Assembly: GCF_003585925.1 (NCBI RefSeq)
Contig: NZ_NRJH01000006.1
Location: forward strand, 1 to 37,479
Length of the DNA stretch: 37,479 bases
Direction of reading: 5' to 3'
Origin: Psittacicella melopsittaci
GTDB taxonomy: Bacteria; Pseudomonadota; Gammaproteobacteria; Enterobacterales; Psittacicellaceae
Within the stretch, counting starts at the first letter, position 1; each line of letters opens with the position of its first letter. The notes beneath the pieces are model-generated. The model did no database searches. It was not told the origin of the DNA and worked only from the letters and a program-made list of their open reading frames with translations. Positions 26,643 to 35,472 of the stretch are shown piece by piece. Position numbers and translations under genes: made by a program.

Positions 26643-26684
26643 TTTTCCCCTGAAAATATCAGGGGAAAAAGAGTTAATTTTTTT
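26643..26684 (+). terminator. Intrinsic-terminator-like hairpin between divergent genes
   Basis: An 11-bp stem (ttttcccctga and complement, loop aaata) is followed 8 bases later by seven T on the plus strand. It sits between two genes that diverge from each other, where neither needs a terminator, so it may end an unannotated short transcript covering about 26430-26640. That stretch has no ORF with a start codon that I can support. Confidence 0.5.
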
Positions 26685-26880
26685 GCCCGAAAGATGTTAA
26701 GAAAAAATACCAAATTCTCGGGCTTGGCACTAAGATGGGCTTTTGTTGTATAGAAGTTATTTTTTCCTATAACTAAAATAAATTTATTGATTAGCTTTTT
26801 TCAAGAGTAATTTTTTTCTTGGGGTAAATTTACAACAACAAAACTTAGATTTATTTTTGTCAGGGGGAAAAGATATTTTT

Positions 26881-26944
26881 TTGAAATATTTTTTTCCTTG
26901 CTATAATCGTTGCATGTTTAAATGAAAATCATTTGCATTTAAAC
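26881..26944 (+). promoter_or_regulatory. Fur-regulated promoter of the TonB-dependent receptor
   Basis: TTGAAA (26881-26886) and TATAAT (26902-26907) form a promoter with a 15-bp spacer. Immediately downstream, 26918-26936 matches the 19-bp Fur consensus at 13 positions, with the central ATGA-AATCATT core. It lies inside a 29-bp inverted repeat (gtttaaatg ... catttaaac, 26916-26944). A Fur-iron complex bound here would block transcription start, so the receptor should be induced under iron limitation. Confidence 0.8.
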
Positions 26945-26979
26945 GAACTAATTTGCTGTGGCAGACTTGGAGGCAAAGA

Positions 26980-27033
26980 ATGTCTTTTTTGTCTTTTTCT
27001 CATTTTTTGCCAAAAAGTTTTTTGTCCCTCTAA
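26980..27033 (+). CDS. Possible 17-residue leader peptide upstream of the receptor gene
   Basis: An ATG follows GGAGG by six bases, the best Shine-Dalgarno in this intergenic region, and opens a frame MSFLSFSHFLPKSFLSL ended by TAA. The receptor's own ATG at 27177 has no comparable site. The peptide is rich in Phe, Ser and Leu, with no run of a single regulatory amino acid. It may be a translated leader, or the remains of an older gene start. Confidence 0.4.
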   Translation: MSFLSFSHFLPKSFLSL

Positions 27034-27050
27034 ATCACTCTATAATCTAA

Positions 27051-27075
27051 CTCTCCTTTGTTGGCAAAAGGAGAG
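27051..27075 (+). other. Leader hairpin in the receptor 5' region
   Basis: A 9-bp perfect stem (ctctccttt / aaaggagag) with a 7-base loop follows the leader ORF by 17 bases, with a T-rich sequence after it. Two smaller stems follow before the receptor start. The plus-strand half contains AGGAG, which would be hidden in the stem. This may be an attenuation or RNA-stability element. Confidence 0.45.
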
Positions 27076-27176
27076 ATTTAATTTGCAAGGCATCTCTTGC
27101 AACTAATGACTAAGTTAACTTTGCAGAGTTACTTAGACTCTAAATATTAAACTCTAATTTTAAATGTTTTTTAGCT

Positions 27177-29378
27177 ATGAAACGTAAATTTACTCTAACT
27201 TTAGTAGCGACAGCTCTAGCGAGCGTGGCGTTAAACCATGCGTTTGCCGAGCCAGAAACTACTAAATTAAATACGATTAATGTAACGGGCGTACAGCCAG
27301 CAACAGTGCAAACGGTAACGCCAACTACGGCGACCTTAGGTAACTTAAAATCATTTTTTGGCAATGATTTAACTGTATCTATTACCAAGTCTCAACGTCA
27401 ACGTGATGGGGAAGCGTCAATTAACATTCGTGGTCTCCAAGGTAACCGTTTAGCTCTGACTTTAGACGGGGTTTCTCTAGGTGAAGGTCTCGAATCTCGC
27501 TTCTGGTCAGCAAAAATTAAAGCTATTAGTTTTGGGCGTGGTGCATACATTGAAACTACAGGCTTAAAATCAGCAACAATTGACTTTGATGGTAACAATC
27601 GTGGCTCTTTAGGGGCATCGGTTGATTTCCGTACCCTTGATCCTGCCGACATTCTGAACGGACGCAGTAAAGGGGGCTATATTTATACTAAATATGACTC
27701 TACAGACTCTTCATTTACTAACTCAGCAGCCTATGCTTGGCATCTAGGAGCTTATGAGGGCTTTGTTTTAGGTACTTACCGTACGGGTCATGAAGTTAAA
27801 AACAATGCTAAAGAATTAGGTAATACTACAGGTTCTGGACGTTTAAAACCTAACCCACAAGATACAAGTCGTTATTACCTCTTAACCAAACACTTCTATC
27901 AACTTAACGACAATAATAAAGTTGGTTTAGTACTAGAGTACTTACGTGATCGTACTTATACTGACTGGTTAACTCAAGTAGGCTTCAATACTGTACGTCG
28001 TACTACTTCATATACTTCTTACGAGTATACGAACGACCGTAATACCCGTAACCGTATTAGCTTAATCCACGAGTTTACAAGCGACAATCTCTTAATTAAC
28101 TCACAGTTAACCTATGCTGATCAACGTAACAAGTCTTACCGTCAATATGCAAGTGTAGCGGGAACTAGCGTAAGTACAGACTCAGAATTTACCACTACTA
28201 ACTCTAATGGACGTTACAGCTTTAAAACACTATCTCTAATTTCTGATGTAGCTTACAAAATCAGTCAGAATAACACTTTACGTGCAGGGGTAAGTTTATC
28301 GCAAGACCGTTCTTCATTTGGGTATGTAACTACTTCTGGGACTACAGTAACTTACATGCGTCCAATTCCTAACTCTACAGCAACTAACTTAAGTCTCTAT
28401 GTTTCTGATGAGTTACATCTAGCTGGCTTTACTATTAAGCCAACTCTGACTTTAGCACATTATCGACTTTCTCCAAAAACTAGTGACGGTTATGTCCAAG
28501 GTTATACTACCAGCACTGGTAATGCCTATGGTACTCTAGAGAAAATTAACAAAACTAAAGTCTTACCTAAGCTTTATGTAGACTATAAAGTTACAGATGC
28601 CTTTGTTCCTTATGCCCAATATAGCCAAGGCTTCCGTGCTCCGTCAGTACAACAGCTTTACGGTTACTTTGTGCGTGGTGACAACCAATACATTATTGGT
28701 AACCCAAGCTTAAAACCTGAAACTTCTCGTAACTATGAAATTGGTTTCAAAGGTCAAACTTCTGACTTTAACTACCAAGTTTCTGGTTTTGTAAGCAAAT
28801 ATAAAAACTTTATTAGTCGTCGTATTGACCGTACTACTGATTCTGATTATGCTTACTTCTCTTATGCTAACCAAAAAGAAGCAAAAATCTACGGCTTTGC
28901 AGCTAACGCTAAGTTAAAACTCTACAACAACTACTATGTATTCGGGGCTTTAGCTTATGCTAAAGGTAGTCAAACTGATGATTTAGGTACTTACTCAGCA
29001 GTAAACTCAACAGACCCATTCAAAACTTCTCTTGGGGTAAGTTATGAAACTCAAGTTTGGGGTGCTAAACTGGTTTGGAACTGGACAGACAAACGTGACA
29101 CTAAAGACTTAACGGTTGGCTCAAGCATGTACAACCCGACTACGGCTTACTCTAAAGTTGACTTAGATCTTTACTGGAAACCAATTAAAGATTTAACTTT
29201 AGGTTTTGGCGTATCTAACCTCTTTGATGCTAAATATGTAGACTGGTCAAATATCTCTTACTACTACACCAACTTCTTTGAACAAAATGGTGGAGTATCT
29301 GGGGTAACAGCTGCTAATGCAGATTCATTTACTGAACCAGGTCGTACTTTCTATGTAACTCTACGTTACGATTTCTAG
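27177..29378 (+). CDS. TonB-dependent outer-membrane receptor, heme/hemoglobin-receptor-like
   Basis: This 733-aa protein has a signal peptide (MKRKFTLTLVATALASVALNHAFA, cleavage after 24), a TonB box near TINVTGV (33-39), and a plug domain with RDGEASINIRGLQGNRLALTLDGVSL. A 22-strand-type barrel follows, ending PGRTFYVTLRYDF with a terminal Phe. FRAP at 486-489 and NPSLKPE from 509 are the box motifs of heme and hemoglobin receptors. No His lies between them, whereas many heme receptors have one there, so the ligand is uncertain; another iron complex is possible. It uses TonB energy to import its ligand across the outer membrane. A Fur box about 240 bases upstream supports iron control. It ends at a good terminator and is monocistronic. 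The start has a weak ribosome binding site but is fixed by the signal peptide. Confidence 0.9.
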   Translation: MKRKFTLTLVATALASVALNHAFAEPETTKLNTINVTGVQPATVQTVTPTTATLGNLKSFFGNDLTVSITKSQRQRDGEASINIRGLQGNRLALTLDGVSLGEGLESRFWSAKIKAISFGRGAYIETTGLKSATIDFDGNNRGSLGASVDFRTLDPADILNGRSKGGYIYTKYDSTDSSFTNSAAYAWHLGAYEGFVLGTYRTGHEVKNNAKELGNTTGSGRLKPNPQDTSRYYLLTKHFYQLNDNNKVGLVLEYLRDRTYTDWLTQVGFNTVRRTTSYTSYEYTNDRNTRNRISLIHEFTSDNLLINSQLTYADQRNKSYRQYASVAGTSVSTDSEFTTTNSNGRYSFKTLSLISDVAYKISQNNTLRAGVSLSQDRSSFGYVTTSGTTVTYMRPIPNSTATNLSLYVSDELHLAGFTIKPTLTLAHYRLSPKTSDGYVQGYTTSTGNAYGTLEKINKTKVLPKLYVDYKVTDAFVPYAQYSQGFRAPSVQQLYGYFVRGDNQYIIGNPSLKPETSRNYEIGFKGQTSDFNYQVSGFVSKYKNFISRRIDRTTDSDYAYFSYANQKEAKIYGFAANAKLKLYNNYYVFGALAYAKGSQTDDLGTYSAVNSTDPFKTSLGVSYETQVWGAKLVWNWTDKRDTKDLTVGSSMYNPTTAYSKVDLDLYWKPIKDLTLGFGVSNLFDAKYVDWSNISYYYTNFFEQNGGVSGVTAANADSFTEPGRTFYVTLRYDF

Positions 29379-29388
29379 CATAAAATAA

Positions 29389-29424
29389 GCAAGCTAAGGT
29401 TTTTGCCTTGGCTTGCCTTTTTTA
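29389..29424 (+). terminator. Intrinsic terminator of the TonB-dependent receptor gene
   Basis: An 11-bp stem with one G-U pair (gcaagctaagg / ccttggcttgc) is followed by cttttttat, starting 10 bases after the stop codon. Confidence 0.88.
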
Positions 29425-29967
29425 TAAATAGATTTTTATGTTCGTAAGCTAAAAGAACTTTATGTTCCTTTAGCTAAATGAATTTATTAAGCTCGTTATA
29501 TAAAACAGCTTTTAATATAAACCAATATTTATAGTTCTAATATAAACCTACATTTGTAGCTTCAACATTTAGAGTTGGAAATAAATTTTTGCTAAGAAAA
29601 TCCTGAGCTAAATCTCCTCTCAGGACTCAAATTCTACCATATAAATGTGTAACTATTCCTTGTCTTGAGGCTTAAACTTGCTTTTGCTAGAATTTTAGTT
29701 TGGATTTAGACGTCTATTTATTTAAAATATTAAAAATAATTTCTATTTGCTTGAAATTTATTTGTTTAGTTAAATAAAAATTGAGTTATTTTGCTATCAT
29801 TTGATAGCAATTTTCTTAAATTTAACTGTAAATAGACGTCTATTCTCTCAAAATTATAAAATATTTACTATTTTTTTATACTTTTCCTTTAAATAATCTT
29901 GTAATGGGCGTATAATATACGTGTAAAAAAATAAAAACAAAAAATAAAAAAGGAAGTATAAATAATT
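29425..29967 (+). promoter_or_regulatory. clpB upstream region with paired palindromes
   Basis: No coding sequence is visible. Two copies of the palindrome TAGACGTCTA lie at 29707-29716 and 29833-29842, 126 bp apart. Between them, 29791-29810 is a 9-bp inverted repeat (ttgctatca / tgatagcaa) followed by TTTTC. TATAAT at 29911-29916, with a weak -35 (tttaaa, 29888), is the likely clpB promoter and is itself inside cgtataatatacg. I find no sigma-32 promoter pair, CIRCE element or CtsR box, so the palindromes may bind an unidentified regulator. The ribosome binding site AAGGA is about 11 bases before the ATG. Confidence 0.55.
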
Positions 29968-32622
29968 ATGTCTGAACAAAAATTTACTAACAGTCTTATT
30001 AATACTTTTACGCGTGCGCAACAAATAGCTGATCAAGCTCGCCACGCTCAAGTAACTGACTTACACATGATGAAAGCCGCTTTAGAAAGCCAAGCTAACC
30101 CTTTATCTAGTTTAATTAGTACTATGGGAGTTAACTTAGCTACAGTAAGCCAAGCGGTTGAACAAGCTTTAGCAAGCTATCCGCAAGTAAGTGATAATAC
30201 TGTAGCCAAAGAGGCTGATTCTATTTTAAGCGGACACTTAAATCGTGCCTTAGTTTTAACGACTCGTTTTGGGGATAAATATGCTTCATTAGAGCTATAT
30301 CTCCTTGCGGTAGTCGAAGACACTAACCACAATAACGCCTTACGTAATATTTTCTTACGTTTACCACAAAAAGATGACTTCACTGCGAAAAACATTGAAG
30401 CAACAATTAAATTCTTACGTCAAGGTCGTACCGTAGATTCTACTGACGACAATGCTTTAAGTGATGAGATTAAAGCTTTCTTAACGGACTTAACCGAATT
30501 AGCGGAACAAGGTAAACTTGACCCAGTTATAGGTCGTCACGAAGAAATTGCGCGTTCTTTACAAATTCTCCAAAGAAGAAGTAAAAACAACCCTGTATTA
30601 ATTGGTAAACCTGGGGTTGGTAAAACTGCAGTAGTTGAAGGTATTGCACAATTAATTGTTAAAGGTGATGTACCTGAAAGCTTAAAAAATGCTCGTATTT
30701 TAAGTCTTGACTTAGGGGCATTAATGTCAGGAACTCAATACCGTGGTCAATTTGAAGAGAAAATCAAAAAAATGTTAGATGCACTAAAAAGTTCATCAAC
30801 AAATATAATTCTCTTTATTGATGAGTTACACCAAATTGTAGGTTCAGGAGCTACAGGTGATAGTGCTATGGACCTAGGTAACTTATTAAAACCAGCTCTA
30901 TCACGTGGGGAAATCCACTGTATTGGGGCAACAACATTAAATGAGTACCGTCAGTATATTGAAAAAGACTCTGCTCTTGAACGTCGTTTCCAAAAAGTAA
31001 TGGTAGACGAACCAAGTGTTGAAGATACAATTAACATTCTTCGTGGTTTAAAAGAAAGATATTCTTTACACCACAAAGTACAAATTACTGACTCAGCAAT
31101 AGTGGCAGCTGCTGTTTTATCTAACCGTTATATTACCGACCGTACTTTACCAGATAAAGCTATCGACTTAATCGATGAAGCTGCTTCAAAAATTAGTATG
31201 GAAATTTCTTCAGAACCTACGCAAATGGTACGTTTACGTAATGCCATTGATGAGTTAAAAATCTCCCAATTTGCATTAAGTAAAGAAGAAGATGAAGAAA
31301 GTAAAAAACGTTTAGCAAAAATTGAAGCTGAAATCCAAACTAAAGAGCAAGAATACGACTCTTTAAAAGAAGTATTAAATTCAGAAAAATCTCGTCTTAA
31401 CGCAGATCAGGATTTAAAACTTAAATTAGAAAAATTAAAACTTGAAGCTGAACGTGCCCAACAAAACGGCGAATATGAAACAGCATCACGTTTACGTTAC
31501 CAAGATATTCCAGAAATTGAAAAACAATTAGAACAACTTGGTAATGAAGACTTTGATTATCAACTAATTCGTACGCGTGTTTCAGAAAAAGAAATTGCGG
31601 AAATTATTAGCCAACAAACTGGTATTCCATTAAGCAAATTACAACAATCTGAAAAAGAAAAACTTCTTAACCTCGAAAACGTATTAGGTCAATACGTAAT
31701 CGGTCAACCAGAAGCTATTCGCGTAGTATCAGATGCAGTACGTCGTTCTCGTGCTCATATTCAAGATGACAAAAAACCTCTAGGTAGCTTCCTCTTCTTA
31801 GGGACAACTGGGGTAGGTAAAACTGAGTTAGCTAAAGCTTTAGCTTTCCAATTATTTGATAATGATGAAAACATTGTGCGTATTGACATGTCTGAGTATA
31901 TGGAAAAACACACAGTATCTCGTTTAATTGGGGCAGCTCCAGGTTATGTAGGTTACGAAGAAGGTGGTCAATTAACCGAAGCAGTTCGTCGTAATCCTTA
32001 CTCAATTGTTTTATTCGACGAAGTTGAAAAAGCTCACCCAGATGTATTTAACGTTTTCTTACAAATTCTTGATAATGGTCAATTAACCGATGGTCAAGGT
32101 AGAGTGGTTAATTTCCGTAACACGGTAATTATCATGACTTCGAACATAGGTTCACGTGAAATTATGGAAAACTCTGAGTTACCATATGAACAATTACGTG
32201 ATATGGAATTAGGTATTTTAAAACAATACTTAAAACCAGAAATCCTTAACCGTATTGACGATATCGTAGTGTTCCACCCACTAGCAAAAGAAGACATGAA
32301 ACGTATTGCGCAAATCCAATTAAATCGTTTAAACGATCGCTTACGTTTCCAAGAACTTCTTCTTAAAGTGGAAGACGGTGCTCTTGATTATCTCTGTGAT
32401 ATAGGTTATGACCGTGAATTTGGGGCACGTCCATTAAAACGTGTAATTACTAACTATGTAGAAAACCCACTTTCTCGCTTAATTATTAGTGGTCAAGCGG
32501 GTGAACACTCTTATATAGTTGTAAGTAAAAACCCAGCTTATGTAGACGAAGATACAACTCCAGATGTAGAGCCATTATTATTCAAAGTTGAAGCGGCTCC
32601 TGCTTCTGAAGTGTTCTACTAA
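29968..32622 (+). CDS. clpB: ATP-dependent disaggregase ClpB
   Basis: ClpB is a hexameric AAA+ chaperone that, with DnaK, pulls proteins out of aggregates. The 884-aa product has the full architecture. An N-terminal Clp domain (1-150) precedes the first AAA module, with Walker A GKPGVGKT at 213-220, Walker B ILFIDELH and ALERRF. The coiled-coil middle domain (about 410-530, with Lys/Glu heptads) is present, which distinguishes ClpB from ClpA. The second AAA module has GTTGVGKT at 612-619, [17 protein letters not shown] and the sensor-2 segment GARPLKRVI. No ClpP-binding IGF/IGL loop is evident. The second position of the first Walker A (Lys for the more usual Glu) and of the second (Thr for Pro) are minor variants. 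The C-terminal tail is slightly longer than in E. coli (857 aa). It stands alone, ending at a terminator convergent with ade. Confidence 0.97.
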   Translation: MSEQKFTNSLINTFTRAQQIADQARHAQVTDLHMMKAALESQANPLSSLISTMGVNLATVSQAVEQALASYPQVSDNTVAKEADSILSGHLNRALVLTTRFGDKYASLELYLLAVVEDTNHNNALRNIFLRLPQKDDFTAKNIEATIKFLRQGRTVDSTDDNALSDEIKAFLTDLTELAEQGKLDPVIGRHEEIARSLQILQRRSKNNPVLIGKPGVGKTAVVEGIAQLIVKGDVPESLKNARILSLDLGALMSGTQYRGQFEEKIKKMLDALKSSSTNIILFIDELHQIVGSGATGDSAMDLGNLLKPALSRGEIHCIGATTLNEYRQYIEKDSALERRFQKVMVDEPSVEDTINILRGLKERYSLHHKVQITDSAIVAAAVLSNRYITDRTLPDKAIDLIDEAASKISMEISSEPTQMVRLRNAIDELKISQFALSKEEDEESKKRLAKIEAEIQTKEQEYDSLKEVLNSEKSRLNADQDLKLKLEKLKLEAERAQQNGEYETASRLRYQDIPEIEKQLEQLGNEDFDYQLIRTRVSEKEIAEIISQQTGIPLSKLQQSEKEKLLNLENVLGQYVIGQPEAIRVVSDAVRRSRAHIQDDKKPLGSFLFLGTTGVGKTELAKALAFQLFDNDENIVRIDMSEYMEKHTVSRLIGAAPGYVGYEEGGQLTEAVRRNPYSIVLFDEVEKAHPDVFNVFLQILDNGQLTDGQGRVVNFRNTVIIMTSNIGSREIMENSELPYEQLRDMELGILKQYLKPEILNRIDDIVVFHPLAKEDMKRIAQIQLNRLNDRLRFQELLLKVEDGALDYLCDIGYDREFGARPLKRVITNYVENPLSRLIISGQAGEHSYIVVSKNPAYVDEDTTPDVEPLLFKVEAAPASEVFY

Positions 32623-32719
32623 GAGCTAGTTTAAGTTTGTAAGTTAACTTAAAGTAAATCAAATAAGTTAAGCTCTAGTTAATTAACTTAAGTTCAAGCT
32701 AACTAAAGTAAAATAAAAA

Positions 32720-32749
32720 CCCTCGGCAAACGCCGAGGGCTTTTTTTTG
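32720..32749 (+). terminator. Intrinsic terminator of clpB
   Basis: An 8-bp GC-rich stem (ccctcggc / gccgaggg, loop aaac) is followed by C and eight T. Confidence 0.93.
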
Positions 32750-32753
32750 TAAC

Positions 32754-32780
32754 AAAAAAACCCTAGGCACAAGCCTAGGG
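32754..32780 (-). terminator. Intrinsic terminator of the adenine deaminase gene
   Basis: An 8-bp stem (ccctaggc / gcctaggg, loop acaa) is followed on the minus strand by seven T. It lies 30 bases past the ade stop, back to back with the clpB terminator, so the two convergent genes are insulated. Confidence 0.92.
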
Positions 32781-32809
32781 TTCATAGAGATGACAATATC
32801 TAGATTAGA

Positions 32810-34591
32810 TTATTCAACTTCTAAAGGAACAAATTTGAATTGCGTAACATCAAATAGTCCATTACAAGTTAGTTTTAGTTTTGGAATAACTGGTAGAGGT
32901 AAGAAAGATAATTGCATGAATGGGTCGTGTAAGAATACCCCACACTCACGCGAAGCTGCTTTTAATTGTTCAATAGTTTGATGAACAAAGGCAGCACTTT
33001 CGGTTGAAAGAACACCCGCAATAGGTAAAGCTAAGTGAGCTTTAACTTCGCCATCAAGTACGGCACTAAAGCCACCGTTAGTAGCAATAATTGCATTTAA
33101 AGCATCAACTAAATCCTTGCGTGTTGCTCCCATAGCCGTAAGGTTATGGCTATCGTGCCCTACTGAAGAAGCTAAACCACCACGAGTTAAACCTGTTGCC
33201 GTTACTAAAGCAAAGGCAGGTTTTACTTGATGACCATAACGTTCAACCGTAGTTAAAAAGGCTGCTGGCTTATCAAAAATTGGATTGCCGTCGGCAGTAA
33301 AGCCTGTACAAGTTAAGTGCTCTTCACCGGTAATAATTTCATCGTGAATCACTTCAACAGCACGATATTTTTTCCCAACTTCAAATTCATAAGCAAAGTC
33401 TTCTTCGCGTAAAGGTTCACGAATTACTGATTTGAAAGTAGGTGGGTTTGAAGCAGCTAAACGAGCTGGAGCATTTTCTACCAGATTTAACTCAGATACG
33501 TCTTTACCGCCCACAAATACTTTACTAATAGTTACGTTTTCTACATCAGAAACTAAAACTATATCCGCTTTGCGTCCTGGAGCAATGAGACCTAGACGTT
33601 TTAAGCCATAGTGTTGTGCGGTAGTATAAGAAGAAACACGGTAAGCTAAGTGTGGCTTAACCCCATGCTTTTGAATAAGACGACGCACCATAGCATCTAT
33701 GTGACCTGTGTGTACCATGTCATAAGGAGTAATGTCGTCAGTACATAAACAAATAGCTGCCGAAGAGTATTCATTAAGAATTGGAGCAAGAGCATCTAGG
33801 TTACGTGCCACACTTGCTTCACGCATAAACACGGTAACGCCTTTAGCTAATTTTTCTAGAGCTTCTTCTTTTGTAGTGCATTCGTGGTCATTTCCAATTC
33901 CTGCTGCTATATAAGCATCAAGAGGACGACCTGAAACTGTTGGGGCGTGACCATCAACAGCTAAACCTGCAAAGAGAGCAATTTTATCAAGAACTAATGG
34001 ATCGCCATTAATTACGCCCGGAAAGTTCATCATTTCTGCTAGACCAAGAACATAAGGGCTATCGATATAGTCTTTCATTTGATCAACGGTAAACTCAGCT
34101 CCATTAATTTCGCAATTAGGGAGAGCTGGGACACATGAACTCATTTGAATGAATTGGTTTTGGTAAGCTTGTGCAGAAGAGCGTAAGAACCACTCTAAAC
34201 CTGTAGTACCAATTACGTTAATCACTTCATGAGGGTCACAAACAATAGTAGTTAGACCCAGAGGTAGAGTTAAAGACTCAAATACTTGCGGTGCCATAAT
34301 TGAAGATTCAATGTGCATGTGGGCATCAATAAATCCAGGCACAGCAGTATGACCTTGAGCGTCTACTACTTTTGTTGCAGGGTGGTTTGCATATTCAGGA
34401 CCAAAGCCCACAATAGTATCATGCTTAATTACAATTGGACCATCCATATAGCCACCACTTACTAGATTCATGATTTTTACATTATCAATACGTAAGTCGG
34501 CAGCTTGTTCATTACGTGCTACTGCTAATACATCTAAAAGTTCATTACGAGGAATAGCCTGGGTGTGTTTTGCTTGTCTAGTTGTTGTCAT
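32810..34591 (-). CDS. ade: Adenine deaminase
   Basis: Ade converts adenine to hypoxanthine and ammonia in purine salvage and is a two-metal amidohydrolase. The 593-aa length is close to E. coli Ade (588). Motifs seen: PGFIDAHMHIESS (85-97), the metal-binding HxH; TIVCDPHEVINVIG; VDGHAPTVSG; LCTDDITPYDMVHTGHIDAMVR; and near the C-terminus GGLASSVGHDSHNLTAMG, the signature that separates Ade from other amidohydrolases. I start at the ATG at 34591 (MTTTRQAKHTQ), which has a modest GAGAG site; the frame extends to a TTG at 34645, but that overlaps the leader hairpin. It is divergent from lysA and convergent with clpB. Confidence 0.95.
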   Translation of the reverse strand: MTTTRQAKHTQAIPRNELLDVLAVARNEQAADLRIDNVKIMNLVSGGYMDGPIVIKHDTIVGFGPEYANHPATKVVDAQGHTAVPGFIDAHMHIESSIMAPQVFESLTLPLGLTTIVCDPHEVINVIGTTGLEWFLRSSAQAYQNQFIQMSSCVPALPNCEINGAEFTVDQMKDYIDSPYVLGLAEMMNFPGVINGDPLVLDKIALFAGLAVDGHAPTVSGRPLDAYIAAGIGNDHECTTKEEALEKLAKGVTVFMREASVARNLDALAPILNEYSSAAICLCTDDITPYDMVHTGHIDAMVRRLIQKHGVKPHLAYRVSSYTTAQHYGLKRLGLIAPGRKADIVLVSDVENVTISKVFVGGKDVSELNLVENAPARLAASNPPTFKSVIREPLREEDFAYEFEVGKKYRAVEVIHDEIITGEEHLTCTGFTADGNPIFDKPAAFLTTVERYGHQVKPAFALVTATGLTRGGLASSVGHDSHNLTAMGATRKDLVDALNAIIATNGGFSAVLDGEVKAHLALPIAGVLSTESAAFVHQTIEQLKAASRECGVFLHDPFMQLSFLPLPVIPKLKLTCNGLFDVTQFKFVPLEVE

Positions 34592-34618
34592 CTCAATACT
34601 CTCTATTTTTTTGATTTT

Positions 34619-34657
34619 AAAAAAAGGCTTAATTTGTTGGTACAAATTAAAACCTTT
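34619..34657 (-). other. Attenuator-like hairpin in the ade leader
   Basis: On the minus strand, AAAGG-TTT-TAATTTGT, loop ACCA, ACAAATTA-AG-CCTTT forms a two-part stem (5 and 8 bp with an internal loop) running directly into seven T. It ends 27 bases before the ade ATG. An intrinsic-terminator shape this close to the start suggests premature termination as a control point. No purine riboswitch core is visible upstream. Confidence 0.45.
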
Positions 34658-35404
34658 GTCTTATGCCTTTGCTATAAATTGTAAACTTAGCTTGAGCTAA
34701 AGTAATCACTGTGAAATATTTATAAAAAATCCAAATCAAAATCTCTTGTCTTGCTAAGAGAAAACACGTGAGAAAATTGCCTTGAATTTTCTCACGCTTA
34801 TCCTCATTTAGTAAAGGATTAAGCTTACTAAAAATAAGAGGTAAGTTTGTTGCTAAAAAAATAATTACTGCGTATTATGCCACAATAAAAATAAATTAAA
34901 AGAGAAAAAGGGTAATTTTTCTCAAAAAAATGCATTTTATTGCAAAATTTTATCATTTGAAATTTTAATTTTATAAAAATAATTGCAAATGATAGAAAAG
35001 TTTAAAGAAGCTAAACAAAAATTTGCAAAATGTAATTTGTAGAGGAGAAAAATAGCTTTCCAACCTAGCGTTTTGTGGGGTCTTTATGGATAAAATATTG
35101 CAAATGATAGTTTTTTATTAAAAATATGGCTTGCTTTTGATAGTTTGAGAGAGGTAACTAAAATAAGGGGTGGGAAAGAAAAAGGTAGGAAAAAAATGAA
35201 AGAGAAGGGAAGAGAAAAACGAAGAATGAAGAAGAGAAAATCTAAGAGAAAAACGGAATATAAAAAGCCAAACAAAATCACCACAAGAACCCAAAACCTA
35301 GTCTAGAAGCAAGCGAAAGTAAAAGCGACAAAACAGGAGCTTAAATTATCTCTTTACCCCTTTGAACAAGTACTAATTTTTTTTAGCTTATGCGAAAAAA
35401 TTGG
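34658..35404. other. Divergent ade-lysA intergenic region
   Basis: No gene is supported. It holds a perfect 12-bp hairpin at 34767-34796 (cgtgagaaaatt, loop gccttg) upstream of ade, and an inverted pair TATCATTTG (34951) / CAAATGATA (34986) with a further CAAATGATA at 35102. A purine-rich plus-strand tract at 35159-35330 resembles the tract at 14141-14400. Within that tract a 36-codon Lys/Arg-rich frame (35196-35306) has an AGGA six bases before its ATG, but its low complexity makes it doubtful. Confidence 0.5.
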
Positions 35405-35410
35405 TATAAT
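35405..35410 (+). promoter_or_regulatory. -10 element of the lysA promoter
   Basis: TATAAT lies 63 bases before the lysA ATG. The best -35 candidate at the right distance is a weak TTTAGC (35382-35387). No lysine riboswitch is recognisable in the short leader. Confidence 0.5.
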
Positions 35411-35472
35411 TAGAGACTAGATTTCTCCTTTTCCCGACCCTTAAGGTCGTCAATTAGAATTAACATTGATCC

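Noticed and set aside
29750..29780. Sigma-32 promoter for clpB from CTTGAA at 29750
   Set aside because: No CCCCAT-like -10 follows at the right spacing.
34592..34800. Adenine riboswitch upstream of ade
   Set aside because: The conserved loop and junction sequences of the purine riboswitch are absent; only simple hairpins are seen.
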